Source: Polaribacter ponticola (lineage in GTDB: Bacteria; Bacteroidota; Bacteroidia; Flavobacteriales; Flavobacteriaceae). From it: 64,000 nucleotides of DNA. Shown one piece after another: positions 46,985-57,545 of the stretch (position 1 is its first letter; every line of letters starts with the position of its first letter). Under the pieces are notes generated by a model, which was not told the origin of the DNA, did not search any database, and was given only the letters and a program-made list of their open reading frames with translations. The stretch lies in the NCBI RefSeq assembly GCF_026191475.2, contig NZ_JAOSLC020000003.1:62001-126000 (forward strand), read 5' to 3'. A program made the translations under genes and the position numbers.

Positions 46985-46986
46985 TC

Positions 46987-47709
46987 ATGAATATTACAGA
47001 AAATAACACCGTAGCAGAAATTGTAACAAGCAATATAAAAACCGCAGATATATTTAAAAAAAATGGAATAGACTTTTGTTGTGGAGGAGGAATAACTTTA
47101 AAAAAAGCTTGTGAGAAGAATAATATCTTATATGCTTATTTAGAAAAAGAGTTACTAAATAGTACCAATTCAGTTTCTAAAGCTCATAATTATGATAGCT
47201 GGAAATTAGATTTTTTAGTAGATCACATAGAAAATATACATCATAGCTATGTTGCAGAAAGTACACCCTTAATTTTACAATATGCAGAAAGAGTAGCTAA
47301 GGTTCATGGTCATCATTATGCAGAAGTCATTAAAATTAACACTTTATTTAAAGCTGTAGCTCAAGAATTAGCCGCACACATGAAAAAAGAAGAATTAATT
47401 TTATTTCCTTTTATCAAGCAATTAGTAAAAGCGGATAGAGAAGATTTAAAAGTAAAAATACCACATTTTGGTACTGTTATTAATCCAATAACAATGATGG
47501 AAGAAGAGCATGAAAATGCAGGTGATATTTTAAAAGAAATAAAAAAACTTTCTAATAATTATACACCTCCAGAAGGAGCTTGTAATACGTTTAAGGCTTT
47601 GTATGCTAAATTAGATGAATTTGAGCAAGATTTACATCAACATATTCATTTAGAAAATAATATTTTATTTCCAAAAGCGATTCTTTTAGAGCGAAACAAT
47701 AAACAATAA
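46987..47709 (+). CDS. ric: Di-iron iron-sulfur cluster repair protein (Ric/ScdA/YtfE)
   Basis: 240 residues. The N-terminal ScdA_N domain carries the FCCGGG motif at about residues 30-36. The hemerythrin-like four-helix domain has the iron ligands HHSYVAE, KVHGHHYAE, HMKKEELILFPF, EEHENAG and HIHLENNILFP. It repairs Fe-S clusters damaged by nitric oxide, fitting its place behind nirK. 2 bp after the SCO gene. Confidence 0.95.
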   Translation: MNITENNTVAEIVTSNIKTADIFKKNGIDFCCGGGITLKKACEKNNILYAYLEKELLNSTNSVSKAHNYDSWKLDFLVDHIENIHHSYVAESTPLILQYAERVAKVHGHHYAEVIKINTLFKAVAQELAAHMKKEELILFPFIKQLVKADREDLKVKIPHFGTVINPITMMEEEHENAGDILKEIKKLSNNYTPPEGACNTFKALYAKLDEFEQDLHQHIHLENNILFPKAILLERNNKQ

Positions 47710-47725
47710 TTTTAAGTTTAGAATT

Positions 47726-48978
47726 ATGAAAAAAGTATTCTATTTTACAGTAATAGCACTATTTTTTACAGTTTTAATTTCTGCTCAAACATTTAAATTG
47801 ACGTCAGAGATTAGACCTCGTTTTGAAAACAGACATGGTTATAAAACATTGATGAAATCTGGAGAAGAAGGAGCTAATTTTATATCGCAAAGAACTCGTT
47901 TAAATTTTAATTTTAAACAAGAAAAACTAACACTTGGTGTTTCTTTACAAAATATTAGAGTTTGGGGAGATGTAAGCACATTAGCTTCTATTGATTTCGC
48001 AAATTCATTTCATCAAGCTTGGGCACAATATCAATTTAATGATAATATTTCTGTAAAATTTGGTCGTCAAGAAATTATTTATGATGATAGTAGAATTTTT
48101 GGAAATGTGGGTTGGGCGCAACAAGCAAGAAGTTTTGATGCGGTTGTTGCAAAAATAAAAACATCAAAAAACGGAAAATTAGACATTGGTTATTCTTTAA
48201 ATAACGATTCTGAACAACTAACTAATTCTTTGTATACAAATGTTGCAGGTTATAAAACATTTCAATATGCCTGGTATCACACTAATATTAATAATTTAGG
48301 ATTGAGTTTTTTAGCTTTAAATAATGGTGTTGAGTTTTTAAACTCAAATACAAAAGAAATACTAAATTACTCCCAAACTTTAGGTTCTAGAGTAACTTAC
48401 AAAAGAGGAAATTTATTTTTTGATGGTTCAATTTATTTTCAAACTGGAAAATTTTTTGGCAATTCTGTGAGTGCAAATTATTTTGGAGGAAACGTAAAAT
48501 ACAAAGCTTCAAAAAAGTTTTTTTGGGGTTAGGAGCAGAGTATTTATCAGGAAAAGATATGGATGATACAAGTGCTAAAGTAAAATCATTTAATCCAGTA
48601 TTTGGAACCAATCATAAATTTAATGGTTATATGGATTATTTTTATGTTGGTAACCACGTAAATTCAGTTGGCTTACTTGATATAAATGCAACTTTGGGAT
48701 ATTCTAAAGATAAATTTTCTACAAAAGTAGTTCCTCATTTTTTTTCATCAACAGCAGATATTTACAATAAAGGTTCTAAACTAAGTAAAAATTTAGGAAC
48801 AGAAATAGATGTAGTTTTAGGGTATAAAATTGCTGAAAATGTGATGTTAAATGGAGGTTTTTCTAAAATGTTAGGTACAGAATCTTTAGGAGTTTTAAAG
48901 AATGGAGATAATGATGTAAATAATTCTTGGACTTGGTTAATGATAACTTTTAAACCAACATTATTTACTACAAAATAG
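47726..48978 (+). pseudogene. Outer-membrane porin (alginate-export/phosphate-porin-like), one frameshift
   Basis: Two ORFs (47726-48532 and 48523-48978) join into about 417 residues. The break is at T 48518-48524 / G 48525-48528: one extra base restores GLGAEYLSG. A signal peptide (ends LISAQ) leads into amphipathic beta strands with aromatic girdles (KLTSEIRPRFENR, then QRTRLNFNF, VKFGRQEIIYDD). Resembles the alginate_exp/porin family in Bacteroidetes nitrite-respiration operons. Last gene of the operon. Confidence 0.75.
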
Positions 48979-49002
48979 TTTTCAATTAGTTTTTTTAATA
49001 GA

Positions 49003-49036
49003 AAAAGCATCTTTTAAAATTTTAAAAGATGCTTTT
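49003..49036. terminator. Bidirectional terminator between porin and purA
   Basis: A perfect 17-bp inverted repeat without loop: AAAAGCATCTTTTAAAA pairs with its complement, with T runs on both sides. It serves the convergent porin (plus) and purA (minus) genes. Confidence 0.8.
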
Positions 49037-49058
49037 AAGTTTATTAATAAAAAGATTA

Positions 49059-50330
49059 TTATCTATTAATTGTTTGTTTTCTATCTGGTCCAACAGAAAC
49101 AATACTTACAGGAACACCTGTTTCTTTTTCAATAAAAGCAACATAGTCCAATAAATTTTGTGGTAATTGATCTGCTGATGTCATTTTTGTTAAATCATCT
49201 TCCCAACCTTTAAATTCGGTATAGTTTACAGAAACATTTTCTGGTTCTATATTATAAGGTAAATGAGTAATTTTTGTTCCTTTATAATTATATGAAGTAC
49301 ACACTTTTAAGGTATCAAAACCAGAAAGGACATCACCTTTCATCATCATTAATTGTGTAACACCATTTACATCTACAGCATATTTTAAAGCAACTAAATC
49401 TAGCCAACCACATCTTCTTGGTCTTCCAGTTGTAGCTCCAAATTCATGACCAATTCTTGCCATATCTTCACCATCTTTGTCAAATAACTCAGTAGGGAAA
49501 GGTCCAGAACCAACTCTAGTAGTGTATGCTTTAAAAATACCAAAAACATCTCCAATTCTGTTTGGAGCTACACCTAAACCAGTACAAGCACCTGCTGCAG
49601 TAGTGTTAGATGAAGTTACAAAAGGATATGTTCCAAAATCGATATCTAATAAAGAACCTTGTGCACCTTCTGCTAAAATTGTTTTTTTATCTTTAATAGC
49701 TTGATTTAGAAACTCTTCACTATCAATAAACTGTAACGTTTTTAATTTATCGATTCCTCTACAAAATTCAGCTTCTAATTCTTTTAAATTATACTCAACC
49801 TGAACATCAAAAAACTCTAACATTTTTATGTGTTTTGCTGTTAAAGCATCGTATTTTTCTTTCCAGTTATCTAGTTCTAAATCTCCAACTCTCATTCCGT
49901 TTCTACCGGTTTTGTCCATATAAGTTGGGCCAATTCCTTTTAAAGTAGAACCAATTTTTGCTTTTCCTTTAGATGTTTCAGATGCAGCATCTAATAATCT
50001 ATGTGTTGGTAAAATTAAATGAGCTTTTCTAGAAATTAATAATTTTGAAGTATAATCAATTTTATGTTTATCTAAGTTTTCTAGTTCTTTTTTAAAGATT
50101 ACAGGATCTATAACAACACCATTTCCAACAACATTTAAAGCTGTTTTATGAAAAATTCCAGATGGAATAGTATGTAATACGTGTTTAAATCCGTCAAATA
50201 TTAAAGTATGTCCTGCATTTGGACCACCCTGGAAACGAGCTATAATATCATAGTTAGATGTTAAAACATCTACTATTTTTCCTTTTCCTTCATCTCCCCA
50301 TTGTAATCCTAGTAATAAATCTACAGCCAT
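49059..50330 (-). CDS. purA: Adenylosuccinate synthetase
   Basis: 423 residues, full length. GTP-binding GLQWGDEGKGKIVD at residues 8-21 with the catalytic Asp, GGPNAGHTL with the catalytic His, and LEGAQGSLLDIDFGTYPFVTSS-type motifs (here EGAQGSLLDIDFGT). It makes adenylosuccinate from IMP and aspartate in the purine pathway. 38 bp downstream of the fur gene, probably co-transcribed. Confidence 0.97.
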   Translation of the reverse strand: MAVDLLLGLQWGDEGKGKIVDVLTSNYDIIARFQGGPNAGHTLIFDGFKHVLHTIPSGIFHKTALNVVGNGVVIDPVIFKKELENLDKHKIDYTSKLLISRKAHLILPTHRLLDAASETSKGKAKIGSTLKGIGPTYMDKTGRNGMRVGDLELDNWKEKYDALTAKHIKMLEFFDVQVEYNLKELEAEFCRGIDKLKTLQFIDSEEFLNQAIKDKKTILAEGAQGSLLDIDFGTYPFVTSSNTTAAGACTGLGVAPNRIGDVFGIFKAYTTRVGSGPFPTELFDKDGEDMARIGHEFGATTGRPRRCGWLDLVALKYAVDVNGVTQLMMMKGDVLSGFDTLKVCTSYNYKGTKITHLPYNIEPENVSVNYTEFKGWEDDLTKMTSADQLPQNLLDYVAFIEKETGVPVSIVSVGPDRKQTINR

Positions 50331-50368
50331 TAGTTGTGTTAATTAGTTGTTTTTGTGTATGTTGTTTG

Positions 50369-50818
50369 TTAAGATTTTTTCTTTTTTGTTCCGTAAAAAT
50401 AAAGAGAATGATTATGAATGTCGATATCAAAAATATCTTCAATCGTTTTTTTGATAATTTGAATTCTTGGGTCACAAAACTCTTTTACTTCACCAGAATC
50501 TGTAAATATTACATGGTCATGGTTTTTATCAAAATAACTTTTTTCATAACGAGCCATAGATTGCCCGTCAAATTGGTGTTTTCTTACCAAATTGCAATCT
50601 AATAATAAATCTATGGTATTATATAGGGTAGCTCTACTAACTCTATAATTCTTATTTTTCATTTTAATATACAGAGATTCTATATCAAAATGCTCATCAG
50701 CATCGTAAATTTCTTGAAGTATAGCATAGCGTTCAGGTGTTTTTCTGTGCTTATGCTCTTGTAAATATGCGGTAAAAACTTTTTTAACTACTTCTTGATT
50801 TTCAAGAGAATTACTCAT
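50369..50818 (-). CDS. fur: Fur family transcription regulator
   Basis: 149 residues. Winged helix ([28 protein letters not shown]) then the dimerisation domain with metal ligands HDHVIF and [13 protein letters not shown]. The usual CxxC structural zinc pair is replaced by TDSG, as in other Flavobacteria members. Controls iron or peroxide genes. Confidence 0.9.
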   Translation of the reverse strand: MSNSLENQEVVKKVFTAYLQEHKHRKTPERYAILQEIYDADEHFDIESLYIKMKNKNYRVSRATLYNTIDLLLDCNLVRKHQFDGQSMARYEKSYFDKNHDHVIFTDSGEVKEFCDPRIQIIKKTIEDIFDIDIHNHSLYFYGTKKKKS

Positions 50819-50890
50819 GGATTTAATTTTTACGAAAAGACAAATTTACAGTTATTTCTTAATAAAAATAAACTTTTCTAAAAATGATAT

Positions 50891-53114
50891 TTACATTCTA
50901 TTAACACGCTCTACATTTTTAACGCCTTCTACTTTTCTAATACTTTTTATTAACTTGTTTAATTGCGAACTATTTTTAACACTAAGAGATATTTTACCAT
51001 CAAAAATACCTTCATTTCCAGATATATTTATTCCATGAATTAGAACTCCTATATTGTTAGAAATAATGCGTGTTACATTATTTATTATTCCTTTACTATC
51101 AACTCCACTTATGTGTAATATTACCTTAAAGTCTTGCTTTGTAGAGTCTATCCACTTAGCTTGCATAATTCTATATGCGTAATTCGATTGCATAGAAATT
51201 GCATTCGGACAGTTTTTTTTATGAATTTTTATTCCGTCTTTTATGGTTAAAAAAGCAAAAACTTTATCTCCAGCTATTGGGTTACAACATTTAGAGAGTT
51301 TATAATCTAAAATTTCTTCATCTTTTCCAAAAACTAAAGCATCGATTTTGTTAGTAACTTCTTCTTTATTTTCTATTTGAACTTTATTAGTTGTAGTTCT
51401 TCTTAATTTAGTTTTAAAGAAATTTATAAAAGTACTGTTTCTTTGAGATAGAAAAGCTTTTAATTGCGTGTTATCAATAGCGCCGTTTCCTACTCTAAAA
51501 AATAAGTCGAAACTTGTTCTTAATTTAAAATAGGTTACTAATTCATTTATTGTTTTTTCATTAAAAGCAATTTTTAAATGTCTCAGTTTTCTTGTTAAAA
51601 TTGCTTTTCCTTCTTCTGCAATTAACTTTTCTTCTTCTTTTAAAGCTGCTCTAATTTTAGTTTTTGCCCTAGCAGTAATCACAAAATCTAACCATCTAAC
51701 ATTGGGTTTGTTATTAGAAGTGGTTATAACTTCAATTTGATCTCCACTTTTTAGCGTGTAACTTAAAGGAACTAATTTTCCGTTTACTTTAGCACCTCTA
51801 CATTTTAAACCTACATCTGTATGTATAGAGAATGCAAAATCTAAAGCCGAAGCATCTTTTGGTAATGATTTTAAATCACCTTTTGGTGTAAATACATAAA
51901 TTTCTTTGGAATATAAATTCAATTTAAAATCCTCAACAAAATCTACTGCATTTAAACTATTAGTTTCTAAAGTTTCTTTTAATTTATTTAACCAACTTTC
52001 TAAACCACTTTCATTTTCGTTTCCTTGTTTATATTTAAAATGAGCAGCATACCCTTTTTCTGCAATTTCGTTCATTCTTTCAGAACGAATTTGAACTTCT
52101 ACCCATTGTGCTTCAGGACCAACAACCGTTATGTGTAATGCTTCATAACCCGTAGATTTAGGTTGAGAAATCCAATCTCTTAAACGAGAAGGGTTTGGTC
52201 TAAAGTTATCTGTAACTATAGAATAAATTTTCCAAGCATCATGCTTTTCATCACTAGAAATAGGTTTAAAAATTATTCGAATGGCATATTTATCAAAAAC
52301 TTCATCAAAAGTTACATTTTGTTTACGCATTTTTCTCCTGATAGAGAAAATAGATTTAAACCTTCCTTTTATTTCATAAGAAAAATCTTCTTTATCTATA
52401 CCTTCTTTTAGTGTATTTGTAAATTGATCTAAATACTTTTTTTGATCTTCTTTACTTTCTTTTATTTTTGTTACAATACTGTTGTAAACTTCTGGTTCTG
52501 TATATTTTAAGCCTAAATCTTCAAGTTCTGTTTTAATATTGTATAAACCGAGTCTCATGTGCTAAAGGTGCATATATATATAAGGTTTCTGATGCTATTT
52601 TTACTTGCTTATAAGCAGGCATAGCATCCATAGTTTGCATATTATGAAGTCTATCTGCAATTTTTATTAAAATAACTCTAACATCGTCATGTAAAGTTAG
52701 TAGCATTTTTCTAAAATTTTCTGCTTGTATAGAAGAATCTTGTTCTTTATTTAAACGAGAAATTTTAGTTAATCCGTTTACTATTCTTGCAATTGTTTCG
52801 CCAAACATTTGCTCCATATCATCTACAGTATAATCTGTATCTTCGACTACATCATGTAATAAGGCAGCAGCAATAGAGGTTGCTCCAAGACCAATTTCTT
52901 TAGCTACAATTTTTGCAACTGCAATTGGATGATATATATATGGTTCTCCAGTTTTTCTTCTTTGTTTAGAGTGTGCCTCTACAGCAACTTCAAAAGCTTT
53001 TCTTATTAATTCTTTATCTTCTTTAGATAATATTTCATAAGTACCTTTTAGCAAATCTTTGTAACGATTTGCTATCTCCTTATTTTCCTCTTCTATGGTT
53101 GCGTTGTATTCCAT
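50891..53114 (-). pseudogene. spoT: RelA/SpoT bifunctional (p)ppGpp synthetase/hydrolase, split by one-base insertion
   Basis: Part one (53114-52533, 193 residues) is the HD hydrolase domain (AALLHDVVEDTDYT, ADRLHNMQTM). Part two (52558-50891, 555 residues) is the synthetase (EVQIRSERM...GYAAHFKYK), TGS (VFTPKGDLKSLPKDASALDF) and C-terminal ACT domains. Together 748 residues match a normal Rel. The conserved junction APLAH-RLGLYNIKTE is broken by one extra base (plus-strand C at 52556), not in a homopolymer. The insertion creates an ATG overlapping the first part's frame by 26 bp, so part two could be made by re-initiation. This could be an error or a real split of the two activities. Confidence 0.85.
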
Positions 53115-53203
53115 AAATTACACTTATGATTTTTGTTAGAAACTAAAGTGAATTTAGGAATAAGAATTTGAACAAGCAAAAAAATGATATTCTAAATTAA
53201 TGT

Positions 53204-54439
53204 TTATACTCTTTCTAAATTAAGAATTCTCTGTAATAAAGTAGGATGTGAATAATGCATAAAAACATAAGTTTTATGAGGAGTTAAGTTGCTTAAACTG
53301 TTTTTAGATAGTTTTTTAAGCGATGTAATTAAAGGTTTAGCAGCAAAAGTTTCTTTAGCATAATCGTCTGCTTCATATTCGAATTTACGAGACATGTAAT
53401 TCATTCCTAAGCCAGTAATTTCAGAAATTGGAGAATATAAAATTCCAAAAGCTATTAAACCAATATGAAAACTTGATGTAGAAACACCTAAAGCTTCAGA
53501 TAAAATAGAAGAATTTATAAATAGTGATAAAATAAATAATGTTAAACCTGTAAGTAAAATAGAAGAAACTAAGTTGAAAATAATATGTTTTCTTTTATAA
53601 TGACCAACTTCATGAGCTAAAACTGCTACAATTTCATCAGTATTTAAATCATTTATAAGTGTATCAAAAAGAGTAATTCTTTTTTGTGATCCAAAACCTG
53701 AGAAATATGCGTTTGCTTTTGTAGATCTTTTAGATCCATCAATTATATGAATATTGTTAATTGTAAAACCAACTTTTTCTGCATATTCTTGAATTGCAGT
53801 TTTTAATTCGCCTTCTTCTAAAGGTTTTTGCTTATTAAATAACGGTACAATTAATTTTGCATAAAACATATTCATAAACAAAGAGAATACAGCTACTAAA
53901 GCCCAAGCATAGATCCAGAAATTTTCTCCAGAATATTCATAAAATAAGATTATTAATGATAAAATTCCACCACCTAATACAACACTCATAAGTCCTCCTT
54001 TTAACTTATCTAACCAAAATATTTTTTTGGAAGATTTATTAAATCCAAATTTTTCTTCAATTACAAATGTGCTATAATATGAGAAAGGAGTTGTTAAAAT
54101 ATCTGAGCATAACATTATAACTCCAAAGAAAATTAAGGCTATTAGAATTGGATTCTCTGTAAAACTTCTAGCAAAATTATCTACATATTTAAACCCATCA
54201 ACAAAAAAGAAAGTTAAGGTTAAAATAATTGAAAAGGTAGAAGTTATATTAGAAAATTTAGAAACAGCTTTTTTATACTCTTGCGATTTTTTATATTCTT
54301 CTTTATTGTAAACATCAGCTATTTCATCTGGAATTTTATCATCAAAATGTTTAGAGTTTAAGATATTTAGTATTTTATCTATTATAAAACTAAAACAAAT
54401 AATAGCTATTAAAATATAGAATAGGGTAGTAGGTTGCAT
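53204..54439 (-). CDS. M48 family metallopeptidase (Ste24/CAAX prenyl protease-like)
   Basis: 411 residues. About seven membrane helices. The zinc motif HEVGH is at about residues 276-280 (VLAHEVGHYKRKH), with the third ligand Glu in YMSRKFEYEADDYA. The N-terminal part fits the peptidase M48_N domain. Probable membrane-protein quality control. Start as given; the first helix follows directly. Confidence 0.9.
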   Translation of the reverse strand: MQPTTLFYILIAIICFSFIIDKILNILNSKHFDDKIPDEIADVYNKEEYKKSQEYKKAVSKFSNITSTFSIILTLTFFFVDGFKYVDNFARSFTENPILIALIFFGVIMLCSDILTTPFSYYSTFVIEEKFGFNKSSKKIFWLDKLKGGLMSVVLGGGILSLIILFYEYSGENFWIYAWALVAVFSLFMNMFYAKLIVPLFNKQKPLEEGELKTAIQEYAEKVGFTINNIHIIDGSKRSTKANAYFSGFGSQKRITLFDTLINDLNTDEIVAVLAHEVGHYKRKHIIFNLVSSILLTGLTLFILSLFINSSILSEALGVSTSSFHIGLIAFGILYSPISEITGLGMNYMSRKFEYEADDYAKETFAAKPLITSLKKLSKNSLSNLTPHKTYVFMHYSHPTLLQRILNLERV

Positions 54440-54480
54440 TTTATTTTTGGTTTAAAAGCTTCATCTTAAAAAAGTAAAGT

Positions 54481-55227
54481 TTATTTGCTCTCTTTACTTG
54501 CAAACATTGCAGCTCCAATTATTCCTGCATTATTTTTAAATTTAGCTACTTTAATTGGTACATCTACAGTTAAATGATCTTTAAATTTCTCATATTTTTT
54601 ACTTATTCCACCCCCTAGAATATACATTGAAGGAGTATGTAATATTTTAACATGATTTAAAAAAACATCTAATCTTTTTGCCCACTCTTCTAAGGATAGA
54701 TTTTCTCTTTTTCGGGCAGAATCAGCAGCAAATTTTTCTATGATTTTTCCGTCTGTATGATAAATATGACCTAATTCTACATTTGGAATTAATTTACCAT
54801 TATAGAAAAGACCAGATCCAATACCGGTTCCTAAAGTAATCACAAAAACTTTTCCTTTTACATCTTTTCCAGCACCTAAGTTTACTTCTGCAACTCCAGC
54901 TAAATCTGCATCATTACTTACATAAAAAGGTAAGCCATCACATTCTTTTTTAAAAAGTTTATCAACTTTAACTTCTAGCCATTCTTTACTTAAATTTCCA
55001 TGATGTTTACATTGCCCATTAACAATTATTGTAGGGAAACAGCAGCCAACAACTTTTTTCCACTTAAAATGTTTTACCATATCATTTATAACCTTAGCAA
55101 CAGCTTTTGGTGTAGCAGGTTTTGGTGTATCTATTCTGTGCCTTTCAGTAAGTAATTCACCAGTTTTAGTATCTACTATTGCAGCTTTAATTCCTGTTCC
55201 ACCTATATCTATTCCTAGTACTTTCAT
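54481..55227 (-). CDS. ppgK: Polyphosphate glucokinase (ROK family)
   Basis: 248 residues. Phosphate-binding [10 protein letters not shown] at residues 6-15, [11 protein letters not shown] with the catalytic Asp, and [13 protein letters not shown]. The size and spacing match PpgK, which phosphorylates glucose using polyphosphate or ATP, rather than larger ROK sugar kinases. It ends 3 bp before the rRNA/tRNA methyltransferase in the opposite sense of order (both leftward). Confidence 0.85.
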   Translation of the reverse strand: MKVLGIDIGGTGIKAAIVDTKTGELLTERHRIDTPKPATPKAVAKVINDMVKHFKWKKVVGCCFPTIIVNGQCKHHGNLSKEWLEVKVDKLFKKECDGLPFYVSNDADLAGVAEVNLGAGKDVKGKVFVITLGTGIGSGLFYNGKLIPNVELGHIYHTDGKIIEKFAADSARKRENLSLEEWAKRLDVFLNHVKILHTPSMYILGGGISKKYEKFKDHLTVDVPIKVAKFKNNAGIIGAAMFASKESK

Positions 55228-55230
55228 TCT

Positions 55231-56028
55231 TTATATTTTAAAATCTCGTTGTCTTTTCGCTTCAAAAATTACTATTGCAGCAGCTACAGATACATTCATA
55301 GAATCTATTTTACCTTGCATAGGGATGTTAATATTTTGAGTTGCTTTTGTTCTCCAAATTTCCGATAAACCCGTAGCTTCTGTGCCAACAACTATTGCGG
55401 TTGCATTTGTATAATTTTCTTTATGGTATTCATTTGAATTTTGCAATGTAGTAGCATATATATTAATATTATTTTTCTGAAGGAAAGAAATTATTTCCTC
55501 AGAATTAGCAACTGCAATTTGGTTTGTAAATATACAGCCAACACTAGATCGAATTATATTAGAATTGTATAAATCGCTTTTAGCATCTGCTATAAAAACA
55601 GCATCTACATTTGCTGCATCTGCAGTTCTTAAAATTGCGCCAACATTACCCGGTTTTTCAATACTTTCTGCAATTAAAATTAAAGGTTCTTTATTTTTAA
55701 ATTTAATGTTTTCTAAAGAAAAATCTTTAACTTTTGTAACTGCTATTACACCTTCTGTAGAGTCTCTATAGGCTAATTTTTGATAAACTTCTTTAGAAAC
55801 TTCAATTCTATTTACATTGGCATTAAAAAGATGTAGTATTTCTTGTTCAGAAATTAAGTCTGGATAATATAAAATTGTATCAAACTGATACCTTGCTGAT
55901 ATAGCTAACGAAATTTCTCGTTTACCTTCTATAATAAAAAGCCCTTGTTTCTTACGCTCACGAGATTTTTCTTGAAGCTTTATTAGGTTTTTAATATATG
56001 TATTTTGTATGCTAGTAATTTCTTTCAT
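55231..56028 (-). CDS. TrmH/SpoU family RNA 2'-O-methyltransferase
   Basis: About 265 residues from the ATG at 56028 (MKEITSIQN), a better start than the ATG at 56070, which adds a non-family leader. The substrate-binding N-domain (LQEKSRERKKQGLFIIEGK) is followed by the SPOUT knot with motifs IAESIEKPGNVGAILRTADAA, IVVGTEATGLSEIW and IPMQGKIDSMNVSVAAAI. Methylates rRNA or tRNA; target unknown. Confidence 0.9.
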   Translation of the reverse strand: MKEITSIQNTYIKNLIKLQEKSRERKKQGLFIIEGKREISLAISARYQFDTILYYPDLISEQEILHLFNANVNRIEVSKEVYQKLAYRDSTEGVIAVTKVKDFSLENIKFKNKEPLILIAESIEKPGNVGAILRTADAANVDAVFIADAKSDLYNSNIIRSSVGCIFTNQIAVANSEEIISFLQKNNINIYATTLQNSNEYHKENYTNATAIVVGTEATGLSEIWRTKATQNINIPMQGKIDSMNVSVAAAIVIFEAKRQRDFKI

Positions 56029-56196
56029 TAATACAAATATACCTAACATTAGGTATTGTTTTGTATTCATTTAATGAGAATATTTGCATAACAATAATTT
56101 GTAAGTTTAATTTTTGATTAAAATATTTTTGAAAAAGAATAAGTAGCTATGAAAGAGAAATTCTAAATTACAGGTTATTGTTAACTGTTTTTGATT

Positions 56197-56224
56197 AAAA
56201 AAGGCTCGCATTTGCGAGCCTTTT
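56197..56224. terminator. Rho-independent terminator
   Basis: Stem AAAAGGCTCGCA / TGCGAGCCTTTT with a 2-nt loop, GC-rich core with A/T tails. Follows the amidohydrolase gene (stop at 56244) on the minus strand. Confidence 0.85.
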
Positions 56225-56243
56225 GTTGTAAAATATAAATATT

Positions 56244-57539
56244 TTATTTTGATTTAAGTTTATTTGAATATCTCTTCCAAAGTTTAGTTTGGTGAGTTTC
56301 TAAACTTATTTTTCTACCTTGTATAAATGCATTTGTTAGTATGTTAGTTCTCATATCTAATGCATCACCTTCCGAAACAAATAGTGTTGCATCTTTACCA
56401 ACTTCTAGTGTGCCTACAAAACTGTCAATTCCTAAAATTTTTGCGGTGTTAGAAGTTAATAACTGTAAAGCAACCTCTTTATCTAAACCATGTGCAGCAA
56501 AAGTTCCTGCGTAAAAAGGTAGGTTTCTGGTATTCATTCTTTCCATTTGCCCTTCCATACCAAGACTAACTAAAACACCTTTATCTGTTAATGTTTTTGC
56601 AATTGTATATGTATAATCATATCCATCATCTTCTGAGTTAGGGTTTCTATGTGGTCTATCTAAAATAACCGGAACCTTATTTTTTACTAATAAATCTGCA
56701 ATTTCTTCAGCTTCTTCTCCATGAACTAAAACGATATTATTAATACCTAATTCTTTAGCTATTGTTACAGCATCTGTAATTTCTCTTTGACCATTAGCAT
56801 GAATAAATAATTTCTGAGTTCCGTTAAATAAACCTTTTGTAGATTCATATGGAAGATGTTTTTTAAGATTACTACTTGCTAGATAATTTTTTGCTGTTGA
56901 AAAATAAGATTTAATACCATTAATTTTATCTGCATATTTTACATCTGGTTTTAAAGCAGGATCTTCTCCTAACCACCATCTTCCGCGCGTAAAGCTACTT
57001 GGCCAGTTGATATGAATTGCATCATCTGTTTTTATAGATGCATCTTCCCAGTTCCATGCATCTAACTGTACAATAGAAGAAGTACCAGAAATAGTGCCAC
57101 CTCTTGGTGTAATTTGTGCCATTAAAACTCCATTTGGGCGCATAGACTCAACTATTTTGCTTTCTGCATTATATGCTATTAAACTTCTAATATGTGGGTT
57201 GTTAGTTCCAATTTCATCTTCATCAACACTTGCTTTTACAGCATCTATTTCTACTAAACCTAATGTTGAGTTTGCAGCAATAAAACCTGGGTAAACATGT
57301 TTACCTTTTGCATTTATTACAGTTCCTCTTCTTGCAATTTTAGCATTTGCATTTCCAGCAAAAACAATTTTACCTTCGCTAAACATAATTAAAGAATTCT
57401 CAATAACCTGTCCGTTTCCTAAATGTGCAGTTGCTCCTTCAATAGAGTAGTCTGTAGTTTGTTTATCTGCTGGAGTTTGTTGTGCAATAATGTTTCCTAC
57501 TAAAAAGAAACAAAGCAAACTATATATTATTTTTTTCAT
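56244..57539 (-). CDS. Exported amidohydrolase
   Basis: 431 residues with a signal peptide (ends IIAQQ). Amidohydrolase superfamily: composite domain start (GNGQVIENSLIMFSEGKIVFAG), GKHVYPGFIAANSTLGL in place of the usual HxH, and a C-terminal LEVGKDATLFVSEGD. The HxH metal motif is degenerate, so activity is doubtful; the substrate may be shared with the paralogue directly upstream (6 bp apart). Confidence 0.8.
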   Translation of the reverse strand: MKKIIYSLLCFFLVGNIIAQQTPADKQTTDYSIEGATAHLGNGQVIENSLIMFSEGKIVFAGNANAKIARRGTVINAKGKHVYPGFIAANSTLGLVEIDAVKASVDEDEIGTNNPHIRSLIAYNAESKIVESMRPNGVLMAQITPRGGTISGTSSIVQLDAWNWEDASIKTDDAIHINWPSSFTRGRWWLGEDPALKPDVKYADKINGIKSYFSTAKNYLASSNLKKHLPYESTKGLFNGTQKLFIHANGQREITDAVTIAKELGINNIVLVHGEEAEEIADLLVKNKVPVILDRPHRNPNSEDDGYDYTYTIAKTLTDKGVLVSLGMEGQMERMNTRNLPFYAGTFAAHGLDKEVALQLLTSNTAKILGIDSFVGTLEVGKDATLFVSEGDALDMRTNILTNAFIQGRKISLETHQTKLWKRYSNKLKSK

Positions 57540-57545
57540 CTTTTA

